Below are positions 22,117 to 32,401 of a stretch of DNA of 64,000 bases, piece by piece. Made by a program: the position numbers and the translations under genes. Origin of the DNA: Halicephalobus mephisto (taxonomy: Eukaryota; Nematoda; Chromadorea; Rhabditida; Panagrolaimidae); contig SWDT01000099.1 of assembly GCA_009193035.1 (NCBI GenBank), positions 310,001-374,000 of the forward strand, written 5' to 3'. The notes beneath the pieces are model-generated. The model did not search any database. It was not told the DNA's origin and saw only the letters and a list, made by a program, of their open reading frames with translations. Position 1 is the stretch's first letter. Each line of letters begins with the position of its first letter.

Positions 22117-24103
22117 TCATTTTTTCTTTCTTGGTTGTCGCATTTTCGTATTTAATGACGGTTCTTTGAAGGATTTTATTCGAGCCGCTGCTCTTCGGGA
22201 TTTTCTTCCACCAGATGCCAGATCAGTGTCGGAAATTTCACTGTTGTCTTCAGAAGTCGGACTTACACTTCTAGATTTCGATTCTGATTTTGCAGAAACT
22301 TGAGGACGCGACTGTCGACCACGTCTACGAGCCGGGGCTGGAGTCGCAGCAGCACTTGCGGTTGTAGATTCTTCAGGAACTTAAATAAACAAGTTAATAA
22401 ATATATAAATACATAAATAAATAAATAAACAAGTTAATAAATAGATAAATAGATAATTTAGTTAATAAATAAAATAATTATACTACTGTAAAAATTTGTT
22501 TTTTTAAGATTTTTTCGATAACAATTCTTATAACTTTTTAAACCCCAAGTAGTCTACAATTTTGGTTTCTGGGATTATTTCGTAATCAATCATAGTGCAA
22601 ATTTTAAAAATGATGTTATGAAATTGTCTTGAAACAAATTCCCAGAAACCAAATTAGCCTATGTAGCAATTCTGTAATCTTACATGATTTCGAAATTAAT
22701 TTTTAGAACTAGATAAATCCAGAAAACTCTAAATTGGGATATATAAGGTACAAAATCCTCTGCACCGAGGATTAATAATTTGATATGAAAATATCAATGG
22801 ATATTGAAAGAACCACAGTCCACTTTACAATACTTCCTGTCAAAAATGAATTATTCTGTAAATAAATAAATCCAAAAAACTTACTTAACGAAAGAGCAGG
22901 AGATTTGGCTGTTTGAGGAAAAACCTTAGTCATCAGCAAATCTGAAGAGTGAAGTGGTTTCACGAAGGATTCCGTGATTGTTTTCTGGGATGAGGTTTCT
23001 TCTTCTTCTGACGACGGCGACAGAAACAGATTTGGAGAAAAACTTTGAGTTTCGGATTCCTTTAACTTCTTACTTAAGGGCTCCGTGTTGTCCTGTTCAG
23101 CGTTACGTTTGTTCCTCGAAGTCACGTTCGAAGTGAGTTGATTCTGGAATTCTGGAGATTGCTTCGAATCCACGTCGGTCGGTAGTAGGGAAGTTTTAGG
23201 ATTGGATTTCTTGATTTCTGATGGGATCATTGGAAGGGCAACGTTCGGCGAGGTCATTTTTTCCCATAGGGCTTCGGCAAGAGACGGTCTTCTCTTGATT
23301 TTCTCTCCAGAATTCGTAGAAGCTTCAGAAGCCAAATTCGCGTCTTCTTGGAGAATATTTGCTTCGGACACTTCTGGCTCCAGTTTCGCAAGTTCTTCGG
23401 GCTTCTTATTCTCCAGATTCTGTGCAGCATTAGGTAGAGACTCGAATATGGTTGATTCCTTCTGGATATTTTGCAAGCTCGGAGATTTATCCGTCTTCAA
23501 AGTCTCGGGTTTTTTTTGAACAACATCGATCTTTTGCAACGGCGGAGGCAGACTAATTGGCGGCAAATTTTCCTTCTTCCGGATCACCTTTGGCGAATTG
23601 ACTAACTTCGGGGTGGAACTTCTTCGATTCCACGTCATAAGCGAGGGCAACGGCAGGACATCCGGAGGCAAGGAAGATTTCATCCTCTTCTGCTCCGCTC
23701 TCAGACTTTCCACCATGGTTTCCAAATCAGTCAATTCTTTCTCGAACGAGTCCGCTAAATCGTCGATTCTCCTCGTCATTTCCTTCATTTCCGTTTTTAC
23801 TTCGAGGATTTTTTTGGAAAAAACGAATCTGCACTGAAAAATGACTTCGATATATGAAATCCGACAAACACATAAAATAAACCTTGACGATAGCTTCGGA
23901 AATAAGTTCATCCGCGGTTTCTTGCTGTGGAAGCACTCTGTTCCTCAGAATCTGCTGGAGTCCCACGTGGTCGTCCTGGAGCTTCTGAAACCTCGAAAGC
24001 AGATCTAAAATCACTCTTCATATATCGATTTCGTCAGGAAACTCAAACCATCATTAGTAGCGTTGGTTCTGAAAGTTTCATGAGATTCTGGAGTCGTTGC
24101 CAT
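22117..24103 (-). CDS. sgo-1: Shugoshin-like centromere/cohesin protector
   Basis: Shugoshins recruit PP2A to protect cohesin at centromeres. Exons 24103-24049, 24004-23883, 23833-22885, 22379-22117 join in frame to 462 residues. Residues about 18-105 are a coiled coil (LLSRFQKLQDDHVGLQQIL, KKILEVKTEMKEMTRRIDD, FEKELTDLETMVESLRAEQK), as in the N-terminal PP2A-binding coil of the family. The middle is disordered, rich in Ser, Pro, Lys and Glu. The C-terminal basic box (about 433-455), RRAAARIKSFKEPSLNTKMR, matches the shugoshin signature R-x-x-[ST/A]-R-x-x-x-x-x-[YF]-K-E-P-x-L-x-x-K-[LM]-R. The protein ends in QPRKKK. The start is 15 nt after ATTTTAG. The divergent neighbour eEFSec is 166 bp away. 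The gene model is sound; function is inferred mainly from the C-terminal box and the coil. Confidence 0.78.
22386..22460. repeat. AATA/TAAATA microsatellite in shugoshin intron 3
   Basis: Short (TAAA)n and (TAGATAAA)n run next to the 3' splice site of the 505-bp intron. Confidence 0.7.
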
Positions 24104-24269
24104 CAGATAGAGGATATCCTAAAATTTACAAACTGATTTCATCAAAGAAGTCGGTTTTGACCGGTTTCTCTAAAAAGGCGCGCGTTCGAAATCGAAATAA
24201 GAGATTGTTTGGCCAAGTGATCCTTCTAGAAAATTCACTTTTTTGATTTTTATAAAAAGTGGATTTGTG
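24104..24269. promoter_or_regulatory. Compact divergent promoter, shugoshin / eEFSec
   Basis: Only 166 bp separate two divergent start codons. It contains AAAAGGCGCGCGTTCGAAATCG (about 24174-24195), a CG-rich patch with TTCGAA. The minus-strand acceptor ATTTTAG for shugoshin falls at about 24119-24125. Both promoters must overlap here. Confidence 0.5.
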
Positions 24270-25917
24270 ATGAATGTTGGGATTCTCGGTCATGTTGATG
24301 CAGGCAAGACTACTCTGGCCAAAGCTTTATCCACCTTCGGATCGACTGCAGCGTTCGACAAAGGAGCCAAGGCTTCGAATCTCCGAGCAAACACCATTGA
24401 TCTCGGATTTTCCGCTCTTGAACTCGACGAATCCAGAAAAATCGCCTTGATTGACTGTCCTGGACATGCTCAACTGATCAATGCCGTTCTCGTGGCTTCT
24501 TCTGTTTTCGATGGGGCAATTATCGTCGTCAATTCCGTCCGAGGGATCGAGCCGCAGACTGCCGAACACCTGATTCTGGCCTCTATTCTCTGTCCTGACA
24601 GCGTAGTCATCGTATTATCCAAGATTGATCTAGTAGAGTCCTCAAAAGTCGAATCTATGAAGAAAAAACTGCCAAAGGTAGGTTTTTTGGGATTTTTAGG
24701 GTGTTTGAAATTTTAGGATTTTAATGTAAACTTTCATATATCAATTTTTCTTGTTTCAGCTTTTGAAGTCTTTGAAAATCAAAGACGACTCTCCTATCGT
24801 CCCGATGAATCTGTCAGAAGGTGGAGAAGAGGAATCTGTAAGAAAATTGGTCGGGATTTTGAAGTCTTATCCCGCTCCTGTCCGGGTTTCTTCTGGAAAG
24901 TTTGTCATGGCAGTTGACCACTGTTTCCCGATCAAAGGGAAAGGTTCAGTCATGACTGGTACTGTAGTCGATGGGTCTTGCAAGTAAGTGTGTTTTTTAA
25001 TTTTCAAAAATATTAAAAATTAAAAAATTTTATAAAATCATGAATTTTTAAAATTTGTCTTTCATGGGTTTTTAAAAGTGAATAAAATTTTTTTATTTTT
25101 CAGAATTGGAAACGAAATTGAAATCCCGAATATTGGGGAAAAAAGAAAAGTAAAGGAAATCCAGTCCTGGAAGAAGTCCGTTCCTGAAGTCCGGACGGGC
25201 GAAAGAGCGGCGATTCTGATTCCGAACCTCCCAAACACAGAAGACATCGACAGAACGATCGTGTTCGCGCCTGGGGCACTGACTTCTGGGAAAGTGGTTT
25301 TAATAGAATGCCGGAGGATAGAACAATTCAAAAATTCCCTAAAAAATCGGTCGAAAATCCATCTTTTTTCTGGATTCGAGACAGTTATGGCCGAATGCTG
25401 GTTCCTGAAGGCTGACGGAGAAGAATACGAGCAATTGGAGGAGTTTTCAGAAGACACGACTCATGTTTTGATGGAACTACAGCGAAAAATCCACGTCAAA
25501 GAAAGTCAAATTTGTCTGGCAGCCAAGTTGGATTCTCAGAAGTTGACAGAATGCAGATTCGCTTTCTACGGACCAATCAGATCTATTTCTGATTCTCTCG
25601 AGAACAATTCCTTGCAGAAATTTCATCGAAAAGAAAAACGAGGATTCCTGGAACGATGGGACAAAGACGACATCTTCATCTGCTCTCAGCTGTTCAAAAA
25701 AGAAACTTCCATCGAGGTTTTTTGTGGAATGCGGGTTTCGTTAAATGAAGAAAAATTCTCCGGTGTCATTGAAGGATCTTTTGGAAAAAGTGGCAAAGTC
25801 AGAATTCGGGCGAATTCTGGATTAGAAGAATTAAAAGAAAAATTAAAAAAAGAAAAAATCGATGTTTTGCTTAAATTAAAAAAATATTCAAAAAACAAAT
25901 TGGTGTCATATTTTTAA
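24270..25917 (+). CDS. Selenocysteine-specific elongation factor eEFSec (SelB homologue)
   Basis: GTPase that delivers Sec-tRNA(Sec) to UGA codons with SECIS signals. Exons 24270-24677, 24760-24983, 25104-25917 join in frame to 481 residues (human 596). G1 is GHVDAGKT (7-14), G3 DCPGH (62-66). G2 reads RANT (39-42) where the human protein has RGIT. G4 reads SKID (117-120) instead of NKID. Domain 2 begins near FVMAVDHCFPIKGKGSVMTG, which matches human eEFSec closely. Domain 4, the SECIS/SBP2 side, retains RGFLERWDKDD, SQLFKKETSIEVFCGMRVSL and GVIEGSFGKSGKVRI. The long C-terminal linker seen in vertebrates is missing, which accounts for the shorter length. Introns are small (82 and 120 bp). Presence of this gene implies that the organism still decodes selenocysteine. 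Confidence 0.94.
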
Positions 25918-26982
25918 TTTATTAAAATCCGGGTATTTTCATTATTTAAATGTATTAAGTGTTTCGTCACTTTAAATATCTTTGAAAATTTTAAATATTT
26001 AAAAAATTTTTTGAAAAATTTTGAATTTTTTTTGAGAAATTTTAATTTTTTCGAAAAATTTCAGTTTTTTTGAAAAAATTTTAATTTTTTTTTTGAGAAA
26101 TTTCGAATTTTTTGAAAATTTTTAAATATTTTTGAAAAATTTTAATTTTTTTTTTGAGAAATTTTGAATTTTTTTGAAAATTTTTAAATATTTTTGAAAA
26201 ATTTTAATTTTTTTTTAAATTTTGAATATTTTTAAATGGACTGTTTTGATAACCGAATTTTGATTTTTAAATTTTTTTAACTAAGCTAATTTTGAAATTT
26301 AAATTGGATTAGTTCTAGAAATATAAATTTGAACATGAAACCATGGGACACTCTGAGCCGTGGGCGATGTTTAAATCAGACGGACTTTGAGGAGGACTAA
26401 TGGGGGTCAAATGACCTTAATTATGTGGGATATAATCTGGACTACTGAGAAAGGGATCTGGAAATTTATCATCATGCAACTAATTTTTTAAAACTTATTT
26501 CCAATGGTTTTTTGAAACGTTGGATTTTCTGGAATGTCAAGCATATATTCAGCATCTAAGGCGAATTTTGTTGGAAATTGGTCAAAAACAAGAAAAGTAG
26601 ACAAAAATACGAAATTTCATATATGAATTGTTAAAAGTGAAAAAATCTGGTTTCGAAATTTCAAAAAGAAATTTTAAAATCGTTCATTTTATATTTTAAT
26701 TTTATCAATTTTAATTATTTTTTGTTTTTATATGCAAATTTGAAGCTGATTATAAATGTATAATTAAGTTTCTAAAAAGTAATCAGAAATACGGAAAAAT
26801 GAAGATCAGAATTTGTGGATTTTCTGGATTATCTTAACCCAGAAAAAAAATTGAAATTAGATTACAGATTTTGAATATACTTTTTAAAAAGTTTAAAATT
26901 GATATATGAATTATTTCGAAAAGCTGTTTTGAAGATTTTTTTATTAATAAAAAAATTAAAAATGAAATTTTTCAGATTCGAA
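25918..26982. other. AT-rich intergenic region between eEFSec and MTRES1-like genes
   Basis: 1.06 kb. 25975-26235 is a run of imperfect ~55-60-bp units of the type GAAAAATTTTAATTTTTTTT plus GAGAAATTTTGAATTTT. 26336-26480 is slightly GC-richer with no exon. TTCATATATGAA occurs at about 26615. The last 40 bp lead to the TTTTTTCAG acceptor before the next ATG. Confidence 0.6.
25975..26235. repeat. AT-rich imperfect tandem repeat
   Basis: Four to five units of about 55-60 bp made of TTTGAAAAATTTTAATTTTT and GAGAAATTTTGAATTTTT blocks. Low complexity. Confidence 0.6.
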
Positions 26983-28638
26983 ATGCTGAGGATTGCTCAA
27001 GTTGCGAAATTGGGTTCCAGAAATTTCAGGAAGATTCTGATTCCTGGGAGAATTTCAACACCGAATGTTCAGTTTGTTCAACAAATTTCATCGACGAATG
27101 TCGTTTTTGCAAAAAAACGAAAACGACCTCAGAAATCCAAAGGACGTCCAGAAGTAGTCGAAATTGATGATGACGATGATGATGATCCAGATGACAGTAT
27201 TGATGAAAAAACTGCCATGGCTGCTAAAGGAATCCTCCACATCGGGGTCGGGGAACCGGAGGAAATCGTGGACGACGGACTGCCGAAGGACTACAAAAGA
27301 AGAATCCTCAAACTTGGCTCCAGAAGGCTCGATACTTTGTTGAACAGAACAAGTGGAAGAAGTTCTTCGTAATTTTTGTTTTTTGAAGTTGGATATATGA
27401 AATTGGATTCTAGGGAAGTCGAGAAGATGATTCTGACAGGCCGTGTTCGAGTGAACGAGCAAGTTGTCAAAAAAAAAGCTTACAACGTGAGTTTTTTATT
27501 TTTTTCGAAAAATTAAACATTTGAAAAAAAAGAATTTCAAAAACAAGTTTTATAATTAAAAAAAAGTGATATATGCTTTTTGGGATTTCTGAATTCCCAC
27601 TTGAAAAAACTGAAAAAAATGATAAATCTGGCAATTTATCATGGAAATAAATTTTCATTGTCTTCGCCCACGTTCTCTCTCTCTCGTTTACCTAAATTTA
27701 AAATTTTTTTATTTCGATTTTCGATTATTTTATAATTTTTGAATTCCCGCACAAGAAGCGAGATAATAGAAAAAGTGGTAAATCTGGCAATTTGCATTGT
27801 CCTCACTCGCGCTTATTTGTTTACCTAAATTTTTAAATCTTTTTAGAAATCCTAAAAATTTGCATTACTTTCTAAAAAATCTTGAATTTTTTTATTTCGA
27901 TTTTTGATTATTTTATAATTTTTGAATTCCCGCGCAAGAAGCGAGAGAACAGAAAAAGTGGTAAATCTGGCAATTTGCATTGTCCTCACTCGCGCTTATT
28001 TGTTTACCTAAATTTCTAAATCTTTTTAGAAATCCTAAAAATTTACATAAATTTCTAAAAAATCTTAAATTTTTTTATTTCGATTATTTTGTAATTTTTG
28101 AAAATAAAAAATAACAAATTTTATTTATTTTTTTAATTTTAAAAATTCTGAAAATTTATTTCAAAATAATTTGATAAAGATGTTTATTTTTGTTTTTTTT
28201 ATAATAGGATTTTTTGGAAAGTTTTTGTTTTTTTTTTATAATAGGATTTTTTGGAAAGTTTTTGTTTTATCCAATTTTTTCGGATAATTTGCCAGTTTTG
28301 CCGTCGTCACTAATAGACTGAGGCAATAAATTTTTCCATTCGCAACGTTAAAATTGAAAATGAAAGTGGGAGAAGACAATTTGCATTTTGGGATTGAAAT
28401 TGCCTGAGGCGATTTACTACTTGAAGTCATGTTTTATTTTTAGGTGATGAAGCGGGATGAAGTTGATGTGTGGATGGAAGAGCTGGAGGAGAATCCGAAT
28501 TTGGCAAATGTCCACAGAATCAAAATTGTGGATTATGTCCTGAAGCAACACGGATACGACATCGATGCGATGATCTGGCAAAAGATGCTTGTAGAAAACT
28601 GGAAACGAGATCCGGACCATGTTTCCAGTGAACTTTAG
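26983..28638 (+). CDS. MTRES1-like mitochondrial S4-domain RNA-binding protein
   Basis: Human MTRES1 (C6orf203) binds mitochondrial RNA and mitoribosomal large subunits and keeps mitochondrial transcription going under stress. Exons 26983-27368, 27414-27486, 28444-28638 join in frame to 217 residues (human 240). The N-terminus (MLRIAQVAKLGSRNFRKILI) is basic and amphipathic, a mitochondrial presequence. An acidic run of seven Asp (about 71-77) precedes the S4-type fold: RILKLGSRRLDTLLNR, EVEKMILTGRVRVNEQVV, KKKAYNVMKRDEVDVWMEE. The C-terminal helix (HRIKIVDYVLKQ) is as in MTRES1. The ATG is 7 nt after TTTTTTCAG. Intron 2 (957 bp) carries three copies of the dispersed GC-tipped repeat. Assignment rests on the S4 segment and layout; another S4-like mitochondrial factor is possible. 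Confidence 0.8.
27712..28077. repeat. Tandem duplication (183-bp period) carrying the GC-tipped repeat
   Basis: 27741-27832 and 27924-28013 are almost identical (GAATTCCCGC, AGAAGCGAGA, GTGGTAAATCTGGCAATTTG, TCACTCGCGCTTATTTG, TTTACCTAAATTT) and so are the AT flanks. A third, more diverged copy lies just upstream (27588-27700). Inside intron 2 of the MTRES1-like gene. Confidence 0.85.
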
Positions 28639-28645
28639 TGTTTTT

Positions 28646-28891
28646 TTAATTTTTAAAATTTTCAAATAAAAGTTTTTCGAAAATTGAGGAAAATAGAAGA
28701 TTTATTTTTTTGACTAAATTAGGATGATTGGCTTTGTTTGTGAAAAAAGATAGAACGTCGTCTGAATCCGTGACATCAACAACCTCCGGCCTCCCGCTTC
28801 TGGATGTTCGATTGAAGCCCCGCCTTCTGCATTGCCAGTTTTTCCACAAGAAGATAAAACGAATATTCGGAATTACGGACTCGAGAGTCAT
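28646..28891 (-). CDS. Possible small hypothetical protein, 81 residues
   Basis: Single open exon preceded on the minus strand by TTTTTCAG 14 nt before the ATG, the pattern of other genes here. The segment about 28700-28890 is more GC-rich than its surroundings. The product contains CRRRGFNRTSRSGRPEVVDV followed by acidic residues. GRPEVV plus an acidic run also occurs in the neighbouring MTRES1-like protein, so it could be a degenerate partial copy of that gene rather than a working gene. Its 3' end overlaps the poly(A) region of MTRES1. No family recognised. Confidence 0.25.
   Translation of the reverse strand: MTLESVIPNIRFIFLWKNWQCRRRGFNRTSRSGRPEVVDVTDSDDVLSFFTNKANHPNLVKKINLLFSSIFEKLLFENFKN
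28665..28670 (+). terminator. Poly(A) signal of the MTRES1-like gene
   Basis: AATAAA 26 nt after the stop codon. Confidence 0.7.
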
Positions 28892-29038
28892 TGTCGAAAT
28901 GGATTCTGAAAAATTTTTGTTTTTTTTTTAATTTAAAAAAATTTAAAAATATTTTTTTTAAAATTTATTTTAAATTTTTTTGGATTTATTTAAAAATAAT
29001 TGAGATTACTGTAGGTTCGAGATCAGACTTGTGTTACA

Positions 29039-31222
29039 ATGGCTTCATCCAGAATCTTCTCCTCCAGCCTTCTGAATCCCACCGTCGCCGTTTCTGTTTT
29101 CGTTCTATGTCTTCTTCAGACGGTTTGTTTTATTTTTTTTTATAAATGTTCGAAAAAAAATTATTTAAATTTTTACAAATCAGATTATCCAAATACTTAA
29201 AGTCCAAAATGACGTCATTCCCTAAGGGGATATAAAGGAGTTTGTAGCAAATTTTATACTGTAGTAAATTGAAAAAATATAAAAAAAAGTTTTACAAAAT
29301 CGTCTCGAGGCGAATTTTTAGGACTTTGAAATTTCTGTTTTGGAGAAATTTAAAAAGTAATTAATTTCTGAAAAATTCTAAAAACTTTCATGAAATTCTA
29401 GAAAATTTCAGAAGCTATTATTGGATTCTGGAAGATTCTAGAATTTTCTCAAAGATTCTGAAAGATTTTTAAAAATGTTTATGAAATTCTGGAAGATTTT
29501 AGAAAATTTTGAAATTAAAAAAAAAAATTTTTCATGAAATTCTAGATTTTAGAAACTTCCTAAAAATTCTGGAAAATTTTAAAATTTTTTAAAAAACTTT
29601 TATGAAATTATGGAAGATTTTAGAAAATTTTGAAAGATTTTAGAAGCTTCTAAAAAATTATAGAAATTTTTGAAATTTAAAAAAAAGATTTTCATGAAAT
29701 TCTGGAAAATTTTAAAATTTTTTTTAATTTTTAAGAAATTCTGGAAGATTCTAGAAGCTTCTAAAAAATTATAGAAATTTTTGAAATTAAAAAAAAAGAT
29801 TTTCATGAAATTCTAAATTTTAGAAAATTTTGGAATTTCTCAAAAATCCTGAAAATTTTCCAAGAAATTTCAGAATTTTCCAAAAATATCCATTTTATGA
29901 ACCTTACAAGTTTAAATGACATTTTTTAAAAATTTAAAATTGTCCATAGAATTTTGAAAAAATACTTTTCGTGGAATTTTGGTTTTTTGAGAAATCGAAA
30001 CAAAGCATATGACATTAATTTTCCAGATTGACTCCCGGAAAAAATTAATTTCCGAATTTTTGAAAACTTTCATGGAAAAATAAAAATGTTTTTTTTTGAA
30101 ATTTTTGAATTTTCGCACAAAAAAATAGAAAAATGGCAAATCTGGAAAATTATTATGGAAATTGACTCTTTTTTAATTTACCTAAATTTTAAGAAATTAA
30201 AAAAAAATAAAAATCAATTTTAAAAAAATTTTAATTTTTAAATTCCCGCGCAAAGGGCGAGAGAACAGCGAAAATGGCAAATCTGACAAATCACTACAAA
30301 TCATTGCAAAAATCAACTCGCTCTGTCCTCACTCTCGCGCGCTCTCTCGTCTTCTTTTTCTTCCTTTTTTTACCTAAATTTTACAATTTCCTTAAAATCC
30401 TAAGATTTCGCTTCAAATTTGGAATTTTATTTTTAGTTTTCATAATATTGTGATTTTCACGCCGAATTTAAAAACTTAGTGACCATGTAATTTATCCTGG
30501 AAGTGTTAAGAGTGGTTTTTGATTTTTCAGAGCAATGGAGCTCCCACAAGACCAGAAGAATCGTTCCAGAAGAGAGCCTTCGATGCCTTGGCCAGTTCAG
30601 GATTTACTGGGATGGATAAACGTGCTTTTGATTCCTTTGTAAGTTTATTTATTAAATTATTTGTTCATAATCGGAAGTTAATTTCAGACAGGTGCGGGAT
30701 TCACAGGATTGGACAAGAAGAAAAGAGCTTTTGATTCTCTCGTTGGAACTGGATTCACTGGATTGGATAAACGGGCCTTCGATACCGTAATGGGCTCTGG
30801 ATTCACCGGCTTCGACAGAAGAAGACGGGCTTTCGACATGCTTTACAGCGACAGTTTCACTGGAATGGACAAGAGAGCTTTCGACTCCCTCGTTGGAAGC
30901 TTTTCCGGTCTCGACAAGAGAACCTTCAACGCCCAAAAAGGTAATTTCTCAGGTTTTGTCAGGGAAACCTTCGGTTCTTTAGAGGATTTCCCGGTCTCGA
31001 TAAGGAAGTCTTCAATTTCCTAAATTGAGAACTTCCTGGTCTTAACAAGAAATCCTTTAATTCTTTAATAGAATGTTTTTTGGTCTTGAAGTTTTCAATT
31101 TTTCAAAGCAAGCGTTTCCAGGTTTCGATAAGAGAGCCTTCGATTCCCTTGTTGGAAGCTTTTCTGGTCTCGACAAAAGAGCCTTCGATACCCTCAACGG
31201 CGGATTCACCGGATTTGACTGA
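29039..31222 (+). CDS. Orcokinin-type neuropeptide precursor (NLP-14/NLP-15-like)
   Basis: Secreted prepropeptide cut at dibasic sites. Exons 29039-29122, 30531-30638, 30688-30940, 31122-31222 join in frame to 181 residues. Signal peptide: MASSRIFSSSLL followed by a hydrophobic stretch to LLQT. Between KR, KKKR, RRRR and KR sites lie AFDALASSGFTGMD, AFDSFTGAGFTGLD, AFDSLVGTGFTGLD, AFDTVMGSGFTGFD, AFDMLYSDSFTGMD, AFDSLVGSFSGLD (twice), TFNAQKGFD and AFDTLNGGFTGFD. These match nematode orcokinins (AFDSLAGSGF-type). None has a C-terminal Gly for amidation. TFNAQKGFD arises at an exon junction and is atypical. The start is 24 nt after TACTGTAG. Intron 1 is 1.4 kb, AT-rich, with two copies of the GC-tipped repeat near its end. 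Intron 3 contains decayed peptide-unit DNA. Confidence 0.93.
29123..30530 (+). other. Long first intron of the neuropeptide gene
   Basis: 1.4 kb, AT-rich. 29390-29890 is a series of TTCTGGAAGATTTTAGAA fragments. GC-tipped repeats lie at 30108-30190 and 30238-30383. No other gene seen. Confidence 0.6.
30108..30383. repeat. Two copies of the dispersed GC-tipped repeat in neuropeptide intron 1
   Basis: 30108-30190 (diverged, AATGGCAAATCTGGAAAATT) and 30238-30383 (AATTCCCGCGCAAAGGGCGA, AAATGGCAAATCTGACAAAT, AATCAACTCGCTCTGTCCTC, TCTCGCGCGCTCTCTCG, ending TTTACCTAAATTTTA). The second is the longest copy in the window. Confidence 0.75.
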
Positions 31223-32395
31223 ATTTTAATCCCCGACCCGATTCTGTCTGTAGAAAGAAATTGATCATTAAAATACTCAAAAATAAACTATTCTTGTTGG
31301 GAAATTTCGTGGAGTACTGTCATCTGAAATCATGTGGACTTGAATTCCCGTAAATATGTTTTTTGAATAAATAAAAACAAAGGCTGAAAAAATTCCCTTC
31401 AAGGAAAATCTGGCCAAGCTTGTTAGGAAATCAGTCATCCAGAAATCGTGACTGTTTTAATGTTGCGAAAATGACGTCGTCAGATAAAACTGAAAAATTT
31501 CCAAAGGGATTTAAATTAGAATTTACAAAATTGGAAACATCCTAAAAAGTAGATTACTATCAAATTTAATTTATAAAAATAAATTTAATTTTTTTTCAAG
31601 TACAATTGAGTAAGAAAATTTTTAAATTTAATTGAAAATAAAAATACGTAAAATTTAAATAATTTCATTTTTGACGAATTTCAAAGTTGAAGATTTCTGA
31701 AATTTTGAAAATCCTCCTACTCAAAAAGTCCCTAATTTAGGCCCCACGAGGAAGCCAGAATTTTCTAGAAAATATCCAAACTTAATCGAATCCGGATTTT
31801 CTAAAAAATTCGTGAAAAATAAAATTTTCTAAAACAATTGGTTTTAAAATTAAAATGATCCAGAAAATCCACAAAAACTGGATTTAGATTTTTTAAAAAA
31901 TTTATTTTATATAAAATTTGAATTTTTTAGAAAGATTTATTTTATATAAAATTTGAATTTTTTAGAAAAATTTATTTTTTTATATAAAATTTGAATTTAA
32001 AAAAAGTTGATTCCGGATCAGGAAATGACTTTTTAGGATAATCTACAGTAAATCTGATGGAAATTTTTAGATTGATTTTAAATTCAACTAAATTTTAAAC
32101 AAATTTGTTTTAAAAAAAGAATCGGGATTTTCTGGAAAACTTAATGTTAAATTTTGCAGGAACTTTTTGAAGAAATTCATGTTGAAGCTTTCTGAAAAGA
32201 TCCATAGTAAATGAGACCGGAATCCTCGAGAAAAATCTACAAAATTTTCCAGAACGATCTACGTTGAATCACTTTGGAATTTTCTGAAATTCATATATCA
32301 AACCAAATTCGAACCTTCCAGAATTTGCCCTAAATACGATATAACACCCCAATTTATCTGTCAACCAGCAAATCACCGAAATTTTTTAACTTTTT
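31223..32395. other. Convergent intergenic region, neuropeptide and paramyosin genes
   Basis: The neuropeptide poly(A) signal AATAAA is at 31282-31287. The rest is AT-rich. 31885-31990 holds three copies of a ~42-bp unit (TTTAGAAAAATTTATTTTAT, ATAAAATTTGAATTT). No exon supported. Confidence 0.6.
31282..31287 (+). terminator. Poly(A) signal of the neuropeptide gene
   Basis: AATAAA 60 nt after the stop codon. Confidence 0.65.
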
Positions 32396-32401
32396 TTTAT
32401 T
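32396..32401 (-). terminator. Poly(A) signal of paramyosin
   Basis: AATAAA on the minus strand, 263 nt after the paramyosin stop. The GC-normal sequence between 32420 and 32663 is then its 3' UTR. Confidence 0.6.

Noticed and set aside
30941..31121. The segment after exon 3 of the neuropeptide gene as coding
   Set aside because: The frame meets a stop after FVRETFGSLEDFPVS-IRKSSIS-like sequence, the dibasic sites are broken, and canonical splice sites remove it.
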